Positions 43,637 through 51,302 of a stretch of DNA of 64,000 nucleotides are shown here, piece by piece. Each line of letters begins with the position of its first letter. Position 1 is the stretch's first letter. The position numbers were made by a program, and so were the translations under genes. The DNA is taken from the NCBI RefSeq assembly GCF_002608075.1, contig NZ_LAHA01000004.1, positions 288,444 through 352,443 of the forward strand, in the 5' to 3' direction. Under the pieces are notes generated by a model. That model had not been told where the DNA came from. It worked only from the letters and a program-made list of their open reading frames with translations, and made no database searches. The stretch is from Nostoc linckia z4 (GTDB lineage: Bacteria > Cyanobacteriota > Cyanobacteriia > Cyanobacteriales > Nostocaceae).

Positions 43637-43867
43637 ATGGACTACCAAAAAGAAATTCGCTGCACGCTGCAAGACCTTCGCAGGCAAGCTTTGTCTCAAT
43701 TCATGAATTCATTCATGGAGATTTTGCACGCTGAGGGCTACACATTTGAGGACTTACTAGAAGTTGTTACTACCTTGGCTAGTGAAAAACCTGAATTTGA
43801 ATCGGTAGTTAAGCACTTGGAAAATGCGGAAAAAGAAATACGTTTGCAGTCGGGAGGTTTGAGATGA
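43637..43867 (+). CDS. Small helical early protein
   Basis: 76 residues from the ATG at 43637 (longer frame overlaps the preceding gene and is rejected). Helical, no family. TGA overlaps next ATG. Confidence 0.55.
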   Translation: MDYQKEIRCTLQDLRRQALSQFMNSFMEILHAEGYTFEDLLEVVTTLASEKPEFESVVKHLENAEKEIRLQSGGLR

Positions 43868-45399
43868 TTGCATCAGCCCCCGAAAAGCTTTTCACTTCAA
43901 CTGCCCAAGCTCTAGACTGTTGGCTCGAAGCCGCCGAGAAGCGAGAAAAATTACCAGCCAAAGAATATCTAGAATATTTACACTCGTTTGGTTGGGATCG
44001 CCGCAGCGCCCTGTCTTACGTAAAGCTAGCAGACTTCATCAAAGAGCATTTGAGTGGATGCCTTGAAACTCTAGCCAAATTAGACATCAGAACCTTGCTA
44101 AAACTTCCTTTGCCCCGCTACGCCCCCATCGTCGAGGCGATTAAGACAACGGCGCGGACGCAAAAAGAGGTTGCCCAACTTATCAAGCAACTTCCCAAAA
44201 AAACCCGTACAGGGTTTCAGCCAACTGGTGAAGGCGGGGCGAGGATGTTTGCACTACCGCCGCTGCATAACGAGTCGGGGAAAGTAGTTGAAAAGGCCGC
44301 CCAACTGACTGGGTTGAGCTTGCAAAAGCTGGTGGAGGAAGCTTGCCATTTAGTAACCTCCATCATTACTGGGGAAGACTTAACCCAAACGATCGCCAGG
44401 ATACAAGAGCTTGCTATCAAGCAGGCTGGTGAGGAGGAAAACTCAGAATTCAGAATTCAGAATTCAGAAAACTCACAATTGAGAATTCAGAATTCAGAAA
44501 CCAACTTAACTCCCTACGGGTTGTCGCTTCAAGATGCGGTGCAGTGGACTTACGCCGGAGAAACTCATGCCTCGTACTTAACTCAAGTTGAGGGAGAAAA
44601 TGCCCTTCTGTCGGTCAACGACGCGATTTACTCAGTGCCATTGGCGAGTCTAAAAAAGATTGACTTGAACACCATCAAAGCAGAAATTGGCGATCGCCAC
44701 AAACTATCTCACCCGTATCAGCAGCTCTACATCAATGCTGTCAATGCAAAGCAGGAATGGGTGACCCTGCAATCTTTACCAGATGGCGACGACACCTACC
44801 AATCACAGCTAAAACAGTACACCCGCTGGCTGTCCTGCGCGGTAGACAACGCCAAAAGAAACGGGATTTGGCTTGATTGGGAGGAGTTAAAACACAACCA
44901 AAGGTTAATTCTTGTTCCTGGTGGGGAAGATTTAATTGCTCATGTCGCCAACACTCCTAGACCAAAGCACAAGCCCGCCAAGACATCTTTTTTGGAAGCT
45001 TTTTCATCGGGCGTTCCTGACAAGCCAAGTTTGGAACAGTCACTAAAAGACGCTCATGATTGGGATGAAATAGCCTTTCTTGTCGGTCGCAACAACAAAA
45101 CTTTAACCCAGGCAACAGACGGTTGGACAATCGAAGAAAAGCAATCGTTAATAGCCAAGCTTACAATTTTCTTGAAAAACAGTTTCACCTGTGCAATTCA
45201 AGAAAAAGAGCTTGCTTGGTTGCATCATGCAGCCTTAGCCAAGGCGTTGGCTAAATTGGAGTTTGAGGTCGAGAAACAGGTGTGCCAATTTGATAAATTC
45301 ATTGATTACGGAACTAGCAATGAATTGTGGAGTTTTCGCACGGAAGGAGGCGAAACTATAGTTGTCCCTCGGCAGGAAGTCAAAATATTTAGGTTTTAA
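43864..45399 (+). CDS. Hypothetical early phage protein
   Basis: 511 residues, family not recognised. Helical N-terminal half (about 1-190), a linker created by AATTCAG tandem repeats (about 195-213), then a mixed alpha/beta C-terminal part with WTYAGETHASYLTQVEGENALLS. No catalytic motif seen. Coupled to the gene before it. Confidence 0.6.
   Translation: MIASAPEKLFTSTAQALDCWLEAAEKREKLPAKEYLEYLHSFGWDRRSALSYVKLADFIKEHLSGCLETLAKLDIRTLLKLPLPRYAPIVEAIKTTARTQKEVAQLIKQLPKKTRTGFQPTGEGGARMFALPPLHNESGKVVEKAAQLTGLSLQKLVEEACHLVTSIITGEDLTQTIARIQELAIKQAGEEENSEFRIQNSENSQLRIQNSETNLTPYGLSLQDAVQWTYAGETHASYLTQVEGENALLSVNDAIYSVPLASLKKIDLNTIKAEIGDRHKLSHPYQQLYINAVNAKQEWVTLQSLPDGDDTYQSQLKQYTRWLSCAVDNAKRNGIWLDWEELKHNQRLILVPGGEDLIAHVANTPRPKHKPAKTSFLEAFSSGVPDKPSLEQSLKDAHDWDEIAFLVGRNNKTLTQATDGWTIEEKQSLIAKLTIFLKNSFTCAIQEKELAWLHHAALAKALAKLEFEVEKQVCQFDKFIDYGTSNELWSFRTEGGETIVVPRQEVKIFRF
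44443..44500 (+). repeat. Heptamer AATTCAG tandem repeats inside a coding region
   Basis: Several perfect and imperfect AATTCAG units, coding for RIQNSE-like hexa/heptapeptides. They keep the frame. A typical cyanobacterial heptamer repeat that has entered a phage gene at a domain linker. Confidence 0.75.
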
Positions 45400-45404
45400 C
45401 AAGT

Positions 45405-46217
45405 ATGGAACTTAAACTAGGAATTTGTAACCTTCCTGAGCCAGTTTATCTCTATGTTAAAAAGGGTGATTGGGAAGGAAAAAGTTATTGCTGGTATTAC
45501 CACGACCCAGAAACGGAAAGAAATACTCCCGAATATTCCCCAGCGATATGCGGATATCTTTCGGAACTGCGCTTGACTCCTAAAGACTTCAAGGGCAAAG
45601 ACAACATGAAGCTTGATATCGTAATTTCGGCAGATAAAACTTACATCATCAGAAGTGGAATTGAAACGAATTTTACCAAAGGCTTTTTATTAGCGATCGC
45701 ATTGGTCAAAGACTTGTCTAGACCAATAATAATTGGTTGTTCGCCTGGAGAACAAAATACAGTTTTCTGCCGAATTTATGACGCTTTAACTAAATCCAAG
45801 GTGGAAATAGATTGGAGCGCCCGTTCTGATTGGGCAAGCATTATTAAGAGTGTTCAGAATAAATTGGGCGCACTTCACCAGTCGCAAGGGGAACAAACTT
45901 CTCGTGCCTTTGGGCCCGTAAACCAAGATTTACGAATCAAGGGAGTCCGCACTTTATTGAATTACCCTACAGATTTAATTGTGGAGTGGTTGAGTTTTCA
46001 AGGCGTCACAAGACCCAGCGAACTTAGCCCTGAAACAGTTGATATTTTGGTGCAGACAATTTGCCTTGATTGGGCGAAGGATAAATTTACTCACTCAAAT
46101 CATGCTACTAACTCTTACAACAAATACGTGCTTAATGCTATAGCAAATGGTGTGGAAGAAATAGTAGCGATTCGAGATTGGACTAATCATGTTATGTCTA
46201 GATTGGGTCACAAATAA
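45405..46217 (+). CDS. Hypothetical early protein
   Basis: 270 residues, no family recognised. N-terminal beta-rich domain (LPEPVYLYVKKGDWEGKSYCWYY) then a helical C-terminal section. Position in the early operon before the HNH gene suggests replication or recombination work. Confidence 0.55.
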   Translation: MELKLGICNLPEPVYLYVKKGDWEGKSYCWYYHDPETERNTPEYSPAICGYLSELRLTPKDFKGKDNMKLDIVISADKTYIIRSGIETNFTKGFLLAIALVKDLSRPIIIGCSPGEQNTVFCRIYDALTKSKVEIDWSARSDWASIIKSVQNKLGALHQSQGEQTSRAFGPVNQDLRIKGVRTLLNYPTDLIVEWLSFQGVTRPSELSPETVDILVQTICLDWAKDKFTHSNHATNSYNKYVLNAIANGVEEIVAIRDWTNHVMSRLGHK

Positions 46218-46310
46218 GAACAAATAAAGGCATTAATCATCGATTATCTTACCCATTCTTGCTACGGCAAGAATAATTTTCTTGCGTCAACATAACAAGG
46301 AGATTGAAAG

Positions 46311-46874
46311 ATGACGAATTACAAATGTATTCCGCCAGAAGATTTGATTTGGGCAATCAAGCATTTTTCATATTGCGCTCTCAAACTCTATAACTATGCT
46401 TGGGCTGTACATCCATATAAGCCTAAATATGACAAATACTCCACTACCTACATCCCAAGAGAAATCTTACTCTCAGATTTGGAGATTAAAGCAAACGTTT
46501 TAAATAAGGCCATGACGGAAGTAACTGATAGCAAGCTGTTCAAGATATTTTATCTTCCGAATAAACCCTGCTATGAAAAATATGCTGGTATGGTCTGTTT
46601 CTCTGAAAACAAACATGGTATATACTTGCCTGAATCAACGGAGTACAAGTTCAGTGCTTACGATGAGTTTTTAGCATCAGAATACTGGCAAGACTGTAGA
46701 AGGTTAATCTTAGCTAGAGACAATTTTAGATGTGTCAAATGTAATGCTAACCAAAAACTACAAGTTCATCACTTGACTTATGACCATCATGGCTTTGAGA
46801 TGGAATACTTGGATGACTTGATTACTCTGTGTCGTCGTTGTCATGCCTCTACTCATCATGGAGGTGAGAAATGA
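46311..46874 (+). CDS. HNH endonuclease with replication-protein-like N-terminus
   Basis: 187 residues. The C-terminal HNH has FRCVKCN, LQVHHLTYDHHG and LCRRCHASTHHG, a complete zinc-bound beta-beta-alpha metal finger. The N-terminal about 110 residues (IPPEDLIWAIKH, AWAVHPYKPKY, FCFSEN-like end) share their pattern with the next protein, so an HNH domain was probably fused to a copy of that domain. Good AAGGAG site. TGA overlaps the next ATG. Confidence 0.75.
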   Translation: MTNYKCIPPEDLIWAIKHFSYCALKLYNYAWAVHPYKPKYDKYSTTYIPREILLSDLEIKANVLNKAMTEVTDSKLFKIFYLPNKPCYEKYAGMVCFSENKHGIYLPESTEYKFSAYDEFLASEYWQDCRRLILARDNFRCVKCNANQKLQVHHLTYDHHGFEMEYLDDLITLCRRCHASTHHGGEK

Positions 46875-47929
46875 CCGCTAAATCTCGACAGTCCATTGGT
46901 TCAAAATTTAATCGTCCTCACACGATCATTCCCGAAGAGGACACCATATGGGCGATCGATCAAAAACCATGTGTATTAAGATTTTGGCAGCAGTGTTGGC
47001 TAGCCGACCCTTATGGCTCACGCTGGATGAAATTGGCAACTAATTTAAGCGACTCAGCTTTTAGATTTGCCAGAAGAGTATTAGAGACAGCTAGTTTATT
47101 TACGTTTCGTCGTATTAGCTTTGGCAGTGATGGAAGAACATCAGTATGGGAAGTGAAAAATCTTCATGGTGCGCGGGTTAAAGATTTTTGGCAGAGTAAA
47201 AAAAATGAAGCGAATACCGCCTCAAATAAAGCGGACAACATTTCAGATGAAGCGAATATCGCAATAAATGAACCGGATACTGTCACCCAAAACCAGTCAG
47301 AGCAAGCGTTTGACGTTCCTTCACAAACTCCTCAGCAACACATCACGAACTCTTCAAAAGAGTTCGTGATGTGTGATTCTTCAAAGGAAGAGGCGATTGC
47401 ACCCTTGGAGGGTGCATCGCCTCCATCTGTCGAAAGTGTGGAACAGAAGGAAAAAGACTTGTCTATGCCAACTGACACACATAACCCTCATGAAGGCACT
47501 TATTCCCCCGCACCCGTGACATTAAATCAAGACGAGATCTTTAATTGGTTGGATAGAGCAGACGCGGGAGTTTGCCCACCATTATGGGTAATTCAATATT
47601 TACTAGATAGCAAGTATTACTTCAGCATGAGGGATTCATTGACCAAGTTTGGCCAACAGTGGAATGTATCTGTAGTAAATTATCAGGTGCAAAAATCGAG
47701 TGAAGCAGGATCTATGGTGGCAAACAACTTTACTAAATCCCAGGTTAGGCCAGCACGAATTCACAAGCTGAAACTCGCACAAACTTTAGGAGAAAACCCA
47801 GGCTTTGAATACTTGAAAGAGTGTTGGGATGACGATCCTGCCTTACGAATAGTTATCAAAAAACTAGTGGCTAAATTCCCTGAATGGGGATTTACTATTG
47901 CAGGAGAAGATCTGATCGATGATTGTTAG
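46871..47929 (+). CDS. Putative phage replication protein
   Basis: 352 residues. The N-terminal domain IPEEDTIWAI...WLADPYGSRWMKLATNL...RRVLETASLFTFRRI has a winged-helix look. A low-complexity linker with two DNA hairpins follows (about 115-210), then a C-terminal helical domain (DEIFNWLDRADAGVCPPLWVI). Layout resembles phage helix-turn-helix initiators, but identity is not certain. Confidence 0.55.
   Translation: MTAKSRQSIGSKFNRPHTIIPEEDTIWAIDQKPCVLRFWQQCWLADPYGSRWMKLATNLSDSAFRFARRVLETASLFTFRRISFGSDGRTSVWEVKNLHGARVKDFWQSKKNEANTASNKADNISDEANIAINEPDTVTQNQSEQAFDVPSQTPQQHITNSSKEFVMCDSSKEEAIAPLEGASPPSVESVEQKEKDLSMPTDTHNPHEGTYSPAPVTLNQDEIFNWLDRADAGVCPPLWVIQYLLDSKYYFSMRDSLTKFGQQWNVSVVNYQVQKSSEAGSMVANNFTKSQVRPARIHKLKLAQTLGENPGFEYLKECWDDDPALRIVIKKLVAKFPEWGFTIAGEDLIDDC
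47338..47423. repeat. Two strong hairpins within a coding linker
   Basis: Hairpin 1: perfect 17-bp arms 47338-47354 and 47358-47374, 3-base loop. Hairpin 2: 47390-47423, GGCGATTGCACCCT against its complement with one bulged base. Both keep the reading frame. They may be inserted REP-like units or an origin structure inside the gene. Confidence 0.75.
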
Positions 47930-48255
47930 CCATGCGGTATATCTTTATGTCCAAACTCTTCAGTCAGATCGTTGATGTCACACCGCTGCTTATTCGAGGC
48001 ATCGCCGTAAACAGCATATTTTATTAAGACTTCCTGACCTTGTTCTAGTTGGGCTAGGCACCCATCGCACACAACAGCGATCGCTCCATCAAGAGGAAGC
48101 TGGCAAACCATACAACCCCAACCAGTACCGGGTAAGAGAGTCTTTTTGCCAATCGTCAAAATATTCGTCACCTTTACTTCGGAAGTTTCGCACCCACAGC
48201 AAGCGCCAAGGTCTAAAACTTCTTCATCAGAATAGCCATAACTCTTGCCAAACAT
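47926..48255 (-). CDS. Zinc-finger protein
   Basis: 109 residues with LGACCGCET, CMVCQLPLDG and VCDGC Cys clusters, likely binding two metal ions. Convergent with the replication-like gene (4-base overlap). Confidence 0.6.
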   Translation of the reverse strand: MFGKSYGYSDEEVLDLGACCGCETSEVKVTNILTIGKKTLLPGTGWGCMVCQLPLDGAIAVVCDGCLAQLEQGQEVLIKYAVYGDASNKQRCDINDLTEEFGHKDIPHG

Positions 48256-48294
48256 TTTTGTTGAGTTTTGAAAGCCCTTATATTATCCAGAAGA

Positions 48295-48314
48295 TCCAGG
48301 AAAATTTTCCTGGA
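48295..48314. repeat. 20-bp perfect palindrome, same family
   Basis: TCCAGG-AAAATTTT-CCTGGA between divergent genes. Confidence 0.8.
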
Positions 48315-48342
48315 CACTAAAACCGATCGCAATCTTTAAAAT

Positions 48343-48753
48343 ATGAAATTAGCCCCAGCAGAGCTAACCGTGGATTATCCATTCCTGCGTCTGGTTTCCG
48401 AAAGCCAGGTATGGGAAGTTGGCATAGGAAAATTAACCATAACTGGCGGTATTCGGATAGTTGCCGGAAAAGTCGGATCTCAATCTTTTGAAGTAACCTA
48501 TTGTGCTGGTCAGGATAAAGGCATGGCAATAGGAATATTAGCTCAAGTATTGGTAATTATCAGCGCGATGCCAGAATCAATCTCTTGCCACAATTTCAGA
48601 AATACTTTCCCAGTGCAAACTATTAAACCAATGATTAACGATTTTAAATGCTGGGAAGCTTTGACTCAAAAAAGCAAGGAGGTTGGTGATACTGTTGAAC
48701 CTCTGAATTTGGGCTTAACCTCAAGCCTCCAGGCAAATTTTCCTGGAGATTAA
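48343..48753 (+). CDS. Hypothetical protein
   Basis: 136 residues, beta strands then helix. No family. Its last codons lie in an imperfect copy of the palindrome, encoding ANFPGD. Confidence 0.5.
   Translation: MKLAPAELTVDYPFLRLVSESQVWEVGIGKLTITGGIRIVAGKVGSQSFEVTYCAGQDKGMAIGILAQVLVIISAMPESISCHNFRNTFPVQTIKPMINDFKCWEALTQKSKEVGDTVEPLNLGLTSSLQANFPGD
48727..48748. repeat. Palindrome family copy (one mismatch) overlapping gene end
   Basis: CTCCAGG-CAAATTTT-CCTGGAG, part of the coding end of 48343-48753. Confidence 0.7.
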
Positions 48754-48876
48754 AGCCCATGAAAGAACCAGCCTTCAAGCTGGTTGGAGGACAATAAATT
48801 TGCATAACTAAACCAAGATAACAGCGATCGCGCTGTTCGTTTAGCCTAGAAGAATAACTACGATCGCGAAACACTA

Positions 48877-49125
48877 ATGGCTACCAAGACAATTGAAGTC
48901 AAAGAATACACAGTCAGAGCGCACAAACGACAAATCCACACTCGGATTTTTAACTTCGTATGTAAGGAATGCCACAACCCAACTACCCGCGAAACTTATG
49001 GTTCGCGGCCAGTTTACTGCGAGAAATGTCGCGCTCCTCAACCACCAAGATCCTCATCAATGCCTATCAACAAAAGGAAGCCTAGACCGATGGCTTACGA
49101 GACAGAGAAAGTATTAGTTTCGTGA
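48877..49125 (+). CDS. Small zinc-ribbon protein
   Basis: 82 residues. [25 protein letters not shown] is a clear four-Cys ribbon; the C-terminus is basic. Probably binds nucleic acid. Confidence 0.65.
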   Translation: MATKTIEVKEYTVRAHKRQIHTRIFNFVCKECHNPTTRETYGSRPVYCEKCRAPQPPRSSSMPINKRKPRPMAYETEKVLVS

Positions 49126-49145
49126 GGTGGAAATTAATTTTAAAG

Positions 49146-49178
49146 ACTCGTCCGTGGAAATCCGCGGACGAGTTTTTG
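49146..49178 (+). terminator. Rho-independent terminator
   Basis: ACTCGTCCG (49146-49154), loop, CGGACGAGT (49165-49173), then TTTTTG. Ends the transcript of the zinc-ribbon gene. Confidence 0.85.
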
Positions 49179-49215
49179 ATATTATTTTATGGCTGCTTGT
49201 AAAAAGTAATTAGCT

Positions 49216-49746
49216 ATGGAAGATTTAGAAATTATTAGCGTGACGGCTGAGGCTAATAGAATTGATGTCAAGACAGCTATGAGTACTTTTGGAATAGGCA
49301 AAAGTCTATTTTATGGAAGATATCTCAAGGACTGTCAAATCACTCCCGTCAAGGCTACGGGACGCTCTTATATAACTTGGGAAGAGTTTGAATTATTGCG
49401 GGGGTATCACCTAGCAAGAAACTCAAGCAACGAAGATTTAGAAAGGTTCTTAACGCAAATTAACGGACAAGTAGCTATTAATGCCGAACAAAAAACTTTG
49501 ATGGGATTGTTTAAAAACTTTGTCCCGGCGACAATTTACCAAAAGTTGATTTTTCGGCTACAGCTACTCGAACAATACGCCTCTGTTTCCCACGCGAGGC
49601 TATCTACAAATGAATTAAGTCAAATATTAGAAATCAGCAACAGAACATTGTGGAGTAAAAAGGAATACCAAAAACTAGGTTTTCTATTTCGCCGCGATCG
49701 CCAGGGATGGCAAGTCTTAGTTAATAGCGACCTTGAAAGAAAATGA
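49216..49746 (+). CDS. Putative HTH regulator (MerR/excisionase-like)
   Basis: 176 residues. Residues about 15-65 (IDVKTAMSTFGIGKSLFYGRYLKDC then ATGRSYITWEEFELL) look like a winged helix. A second HTH-like part is near 130-150 (RLSTNELSQILEISNRTLWSKKEY). Could control late genes. ATGA overlap with the next gene. Confidence 0.6.
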   Translation: MEDLEIISVTAEANRIDVKTAMSTFGIGKSLFYGRYLKDCQITPVKATGRSYITWEEFELLRGYHLARNSSNEDLERFLTQINGQVAINAEQKTLMGLFKNFVPATIYQKLIFRLQLLEQYASVSHARLSTNELSQILEISNRTLWSKKEYQKLGFLFRRDRQGWQVLVNSDLERK

Positions 49747-50042
49747 GTATCAACATTTGGAGAATTATTAGTAGGGGTGTTATGCCCAATGGAGAAAAGA
49801 TTGAAAACGCTGAATATATCATTGTCGAGGATAATTTTCACGATCGCAAAACGAACGAATATATTCCTATCGCCTCAGAACCCTTATACAGGGAGGATGT
49901 TGAGGAATTAATTAGTGGAGAAAGGGAATTAACAGATTTTGAACTGACTGAAGAATCAGTACAAAACTACTCTGATGAAGATTGGGAAAAAGCCCAGCAG
50001 CTAGAAGAACAAGAGTGGGAGAAAATTCTAAAGGAATTGTAA
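49743..50042 (+). CDS. Small acidic protein
   Basis: 99 residues, very acidic C-terminal half (DFELTEESVQNYSDEDWEKA). Coupled to the regulator. DNA mimic or antitoxin-like function possible, not shown. Confidence 0.5.
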   Translation: MSINIWRIISRGVMPNGEKIENAEYIIVEDNFHDRKTNEYIPIASEPLYREDVEELISGERELTDFELTEESVQNYSDEDWEKAQQLEEQEWEKILKEL

Positions 50043-50045
50043 CTA

Positions 50046-50324
50046 TTATTGATTGTTTTTCATGTAATCGATGATCATATCTTTAGGACTTCCAGTCATT
50101 TCTAAAATTTCTTGATGCCCAGGAATGAGCACCAACGGAATTCCCTGGAATTTTTCAATAAATACATTAGATCCAGGATTTGTTGTGCATTGGTAGCAAA
50201 TCAAGCATTCATAATATTCTTTGCTGATGATTATAAATTTTGGCGATCTAAGAAAGTTTTTCTTAAATTTTTCAATTTTATCCTCAATTCTTTCTATGAC
50301 TTGCTTGCAGCCAGGTGTGTACAT
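50046..50324 (-). CDS. Hypothetical small protein
   Basis: 92 residues with paired Cys (YYECLICYQC). No family. AT-rich. Confidence 0.45.
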   Translation of the reverse strand: MYTPGCKQVIERIEDKIEKFKKNFLRSPKFIIISKEYYECLICYQCTTNPGSNVFIEKFQGIPLVLIPGHQEILEMTGSPKDMIIDYMKNNQ

Positions 50325-50357
50325 AGAATTTCGGTTTTTTAATTATTTATTTGTATT

Positions 50358-50777
50358 TTATAGCAAGTTAATATCATAAGATTTTATCATTTCAAAAGGA
50401 ATATTAAAAAGTATATCTTTGGCTACAAAAGGTATATATTTATCCCACAAAAATGCTTGATGAAAATACCAATGATAGGCATAAGCTTCACCACCATTTC
50501 GTGCTTCATCCGACCAAGAACAACTTACAAGTTCAGCACTTCCAATTATTGCCTGTGTAGGCAATTCTGCTGGTGTTAGAGGGTTTGTTTTTTGAATTTG
50601 TTTAAGCTGCCGTTTATTAGCAAATTTACCTGCATGGATAAGAATCAGTCCCTTGTGGTTGGTTGAATAGTTCTGGCTTTGAATATTGCTCCCATGAAAT
50701 ATCAGCCAAGCATTTGGCTGGCAAAGACTCAAGCATTTAATTGAATTATTTGACAAAGAATTGGTAGCCGAAAGCAT
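50358..50777 (-). CDS. ASCH-domain protein
   Basis: 139 residues. CLSLCQPNAWLIFHGSN...GLILIHAGK...AIIGSAELVSC and a late WDKYIPF region follow the ASCH fold pattern (LSLxQPwAxLI...G...IHA). ASCH domains bind RNA or act as small nucleases. The usual ETR residues read QNY here, so activity is uncertain. Confidence 0.7.
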   Translation of the reverse strand: MLSATNSLSNNSIKCLSLCQPNAWLIFHGSNIQSQNYSTNHKGLILIHAGKFANKRQLKQIQKTNPLTPAELPTQAIIGSAELVSCSWSDEARNGGEAYAYHWYFHQAFLWDKYIPFVAKDILFNIPFEMIKSYDINLL

Positions 50778-50813
50778 TTAGGATATATTGAGAACTTTTA
50801 GACAGTATAAAAT

Positions 50814-51302
50814 ATGGATTTCACTATTAGGAAAGCAAAGGAAACAGATGCACACGCGATCGCTGAAATTCTTCAAGAATTAGGTTGGCATGATTGGGTA
50901 AATTCAAATCCTCACGATAAAGTTGTATCCCAAATCCAACGTCATATTTGTATGTGTGCAAGAGATGATAGTCATTCAGTTTATGTTGCTGAATCCCAAA
51001 GGGGGGTTATAGGTTATATCACAGTCCACTGGATACCATGTTTATTCATTGAGAAACTTCGAGGATATGTATCAGATTTATTTGTCCAACGAGACAGTCG
51101 CGGTCAGGGAGTCGGTACTAGACTACTGGCGGTAGTTATATCAGAGGCTCAACTCAGAAGATGCCATTCAATTACGGCTCTAACCCGCAGAGAACGAGAG
51201 TCCTATAAAAAAGGGTTTTATGCCAAGCAGGGTTGGGTTGAGCGCGGCAATGTCGTTGATTTTATCTATGAACTTCCTCCTACCACCAGCTTGAAAAGCT
51301 AG
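50814..51302 (+). CDS. GNAT acetyltransferase
   Basis: 162 residues. GNAT motifs: IRKAKETDAHAIAEIL, VYVAESQRGVIGYITV, VSDLFVQRDSRGQGVGTRLL (acetyl-CoA loop RGQGVG) and FYAKQGWVERG. Substrate unknown. Convergent with terL, overlapping its end by 23 bases. GNAT enzymes next to phage packaging genes sometimes modify DNA or host proteins, but nothing here proves it. Confidence 0.85.
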   Translation: MDFTIRKAKETDAHAIAEILQELGWHDWVNSNPHDKVVSQIQRHICMCARDDSHSVYVAESQRGVIGYITVHWIPCLFIEKLRGYVSDLFVQRDSRGQGVGTRLLAVVISEAQLRRCHSITALTRRERESYKKGFYAKQGWVERGNVVDFIYELPPTTSLKS

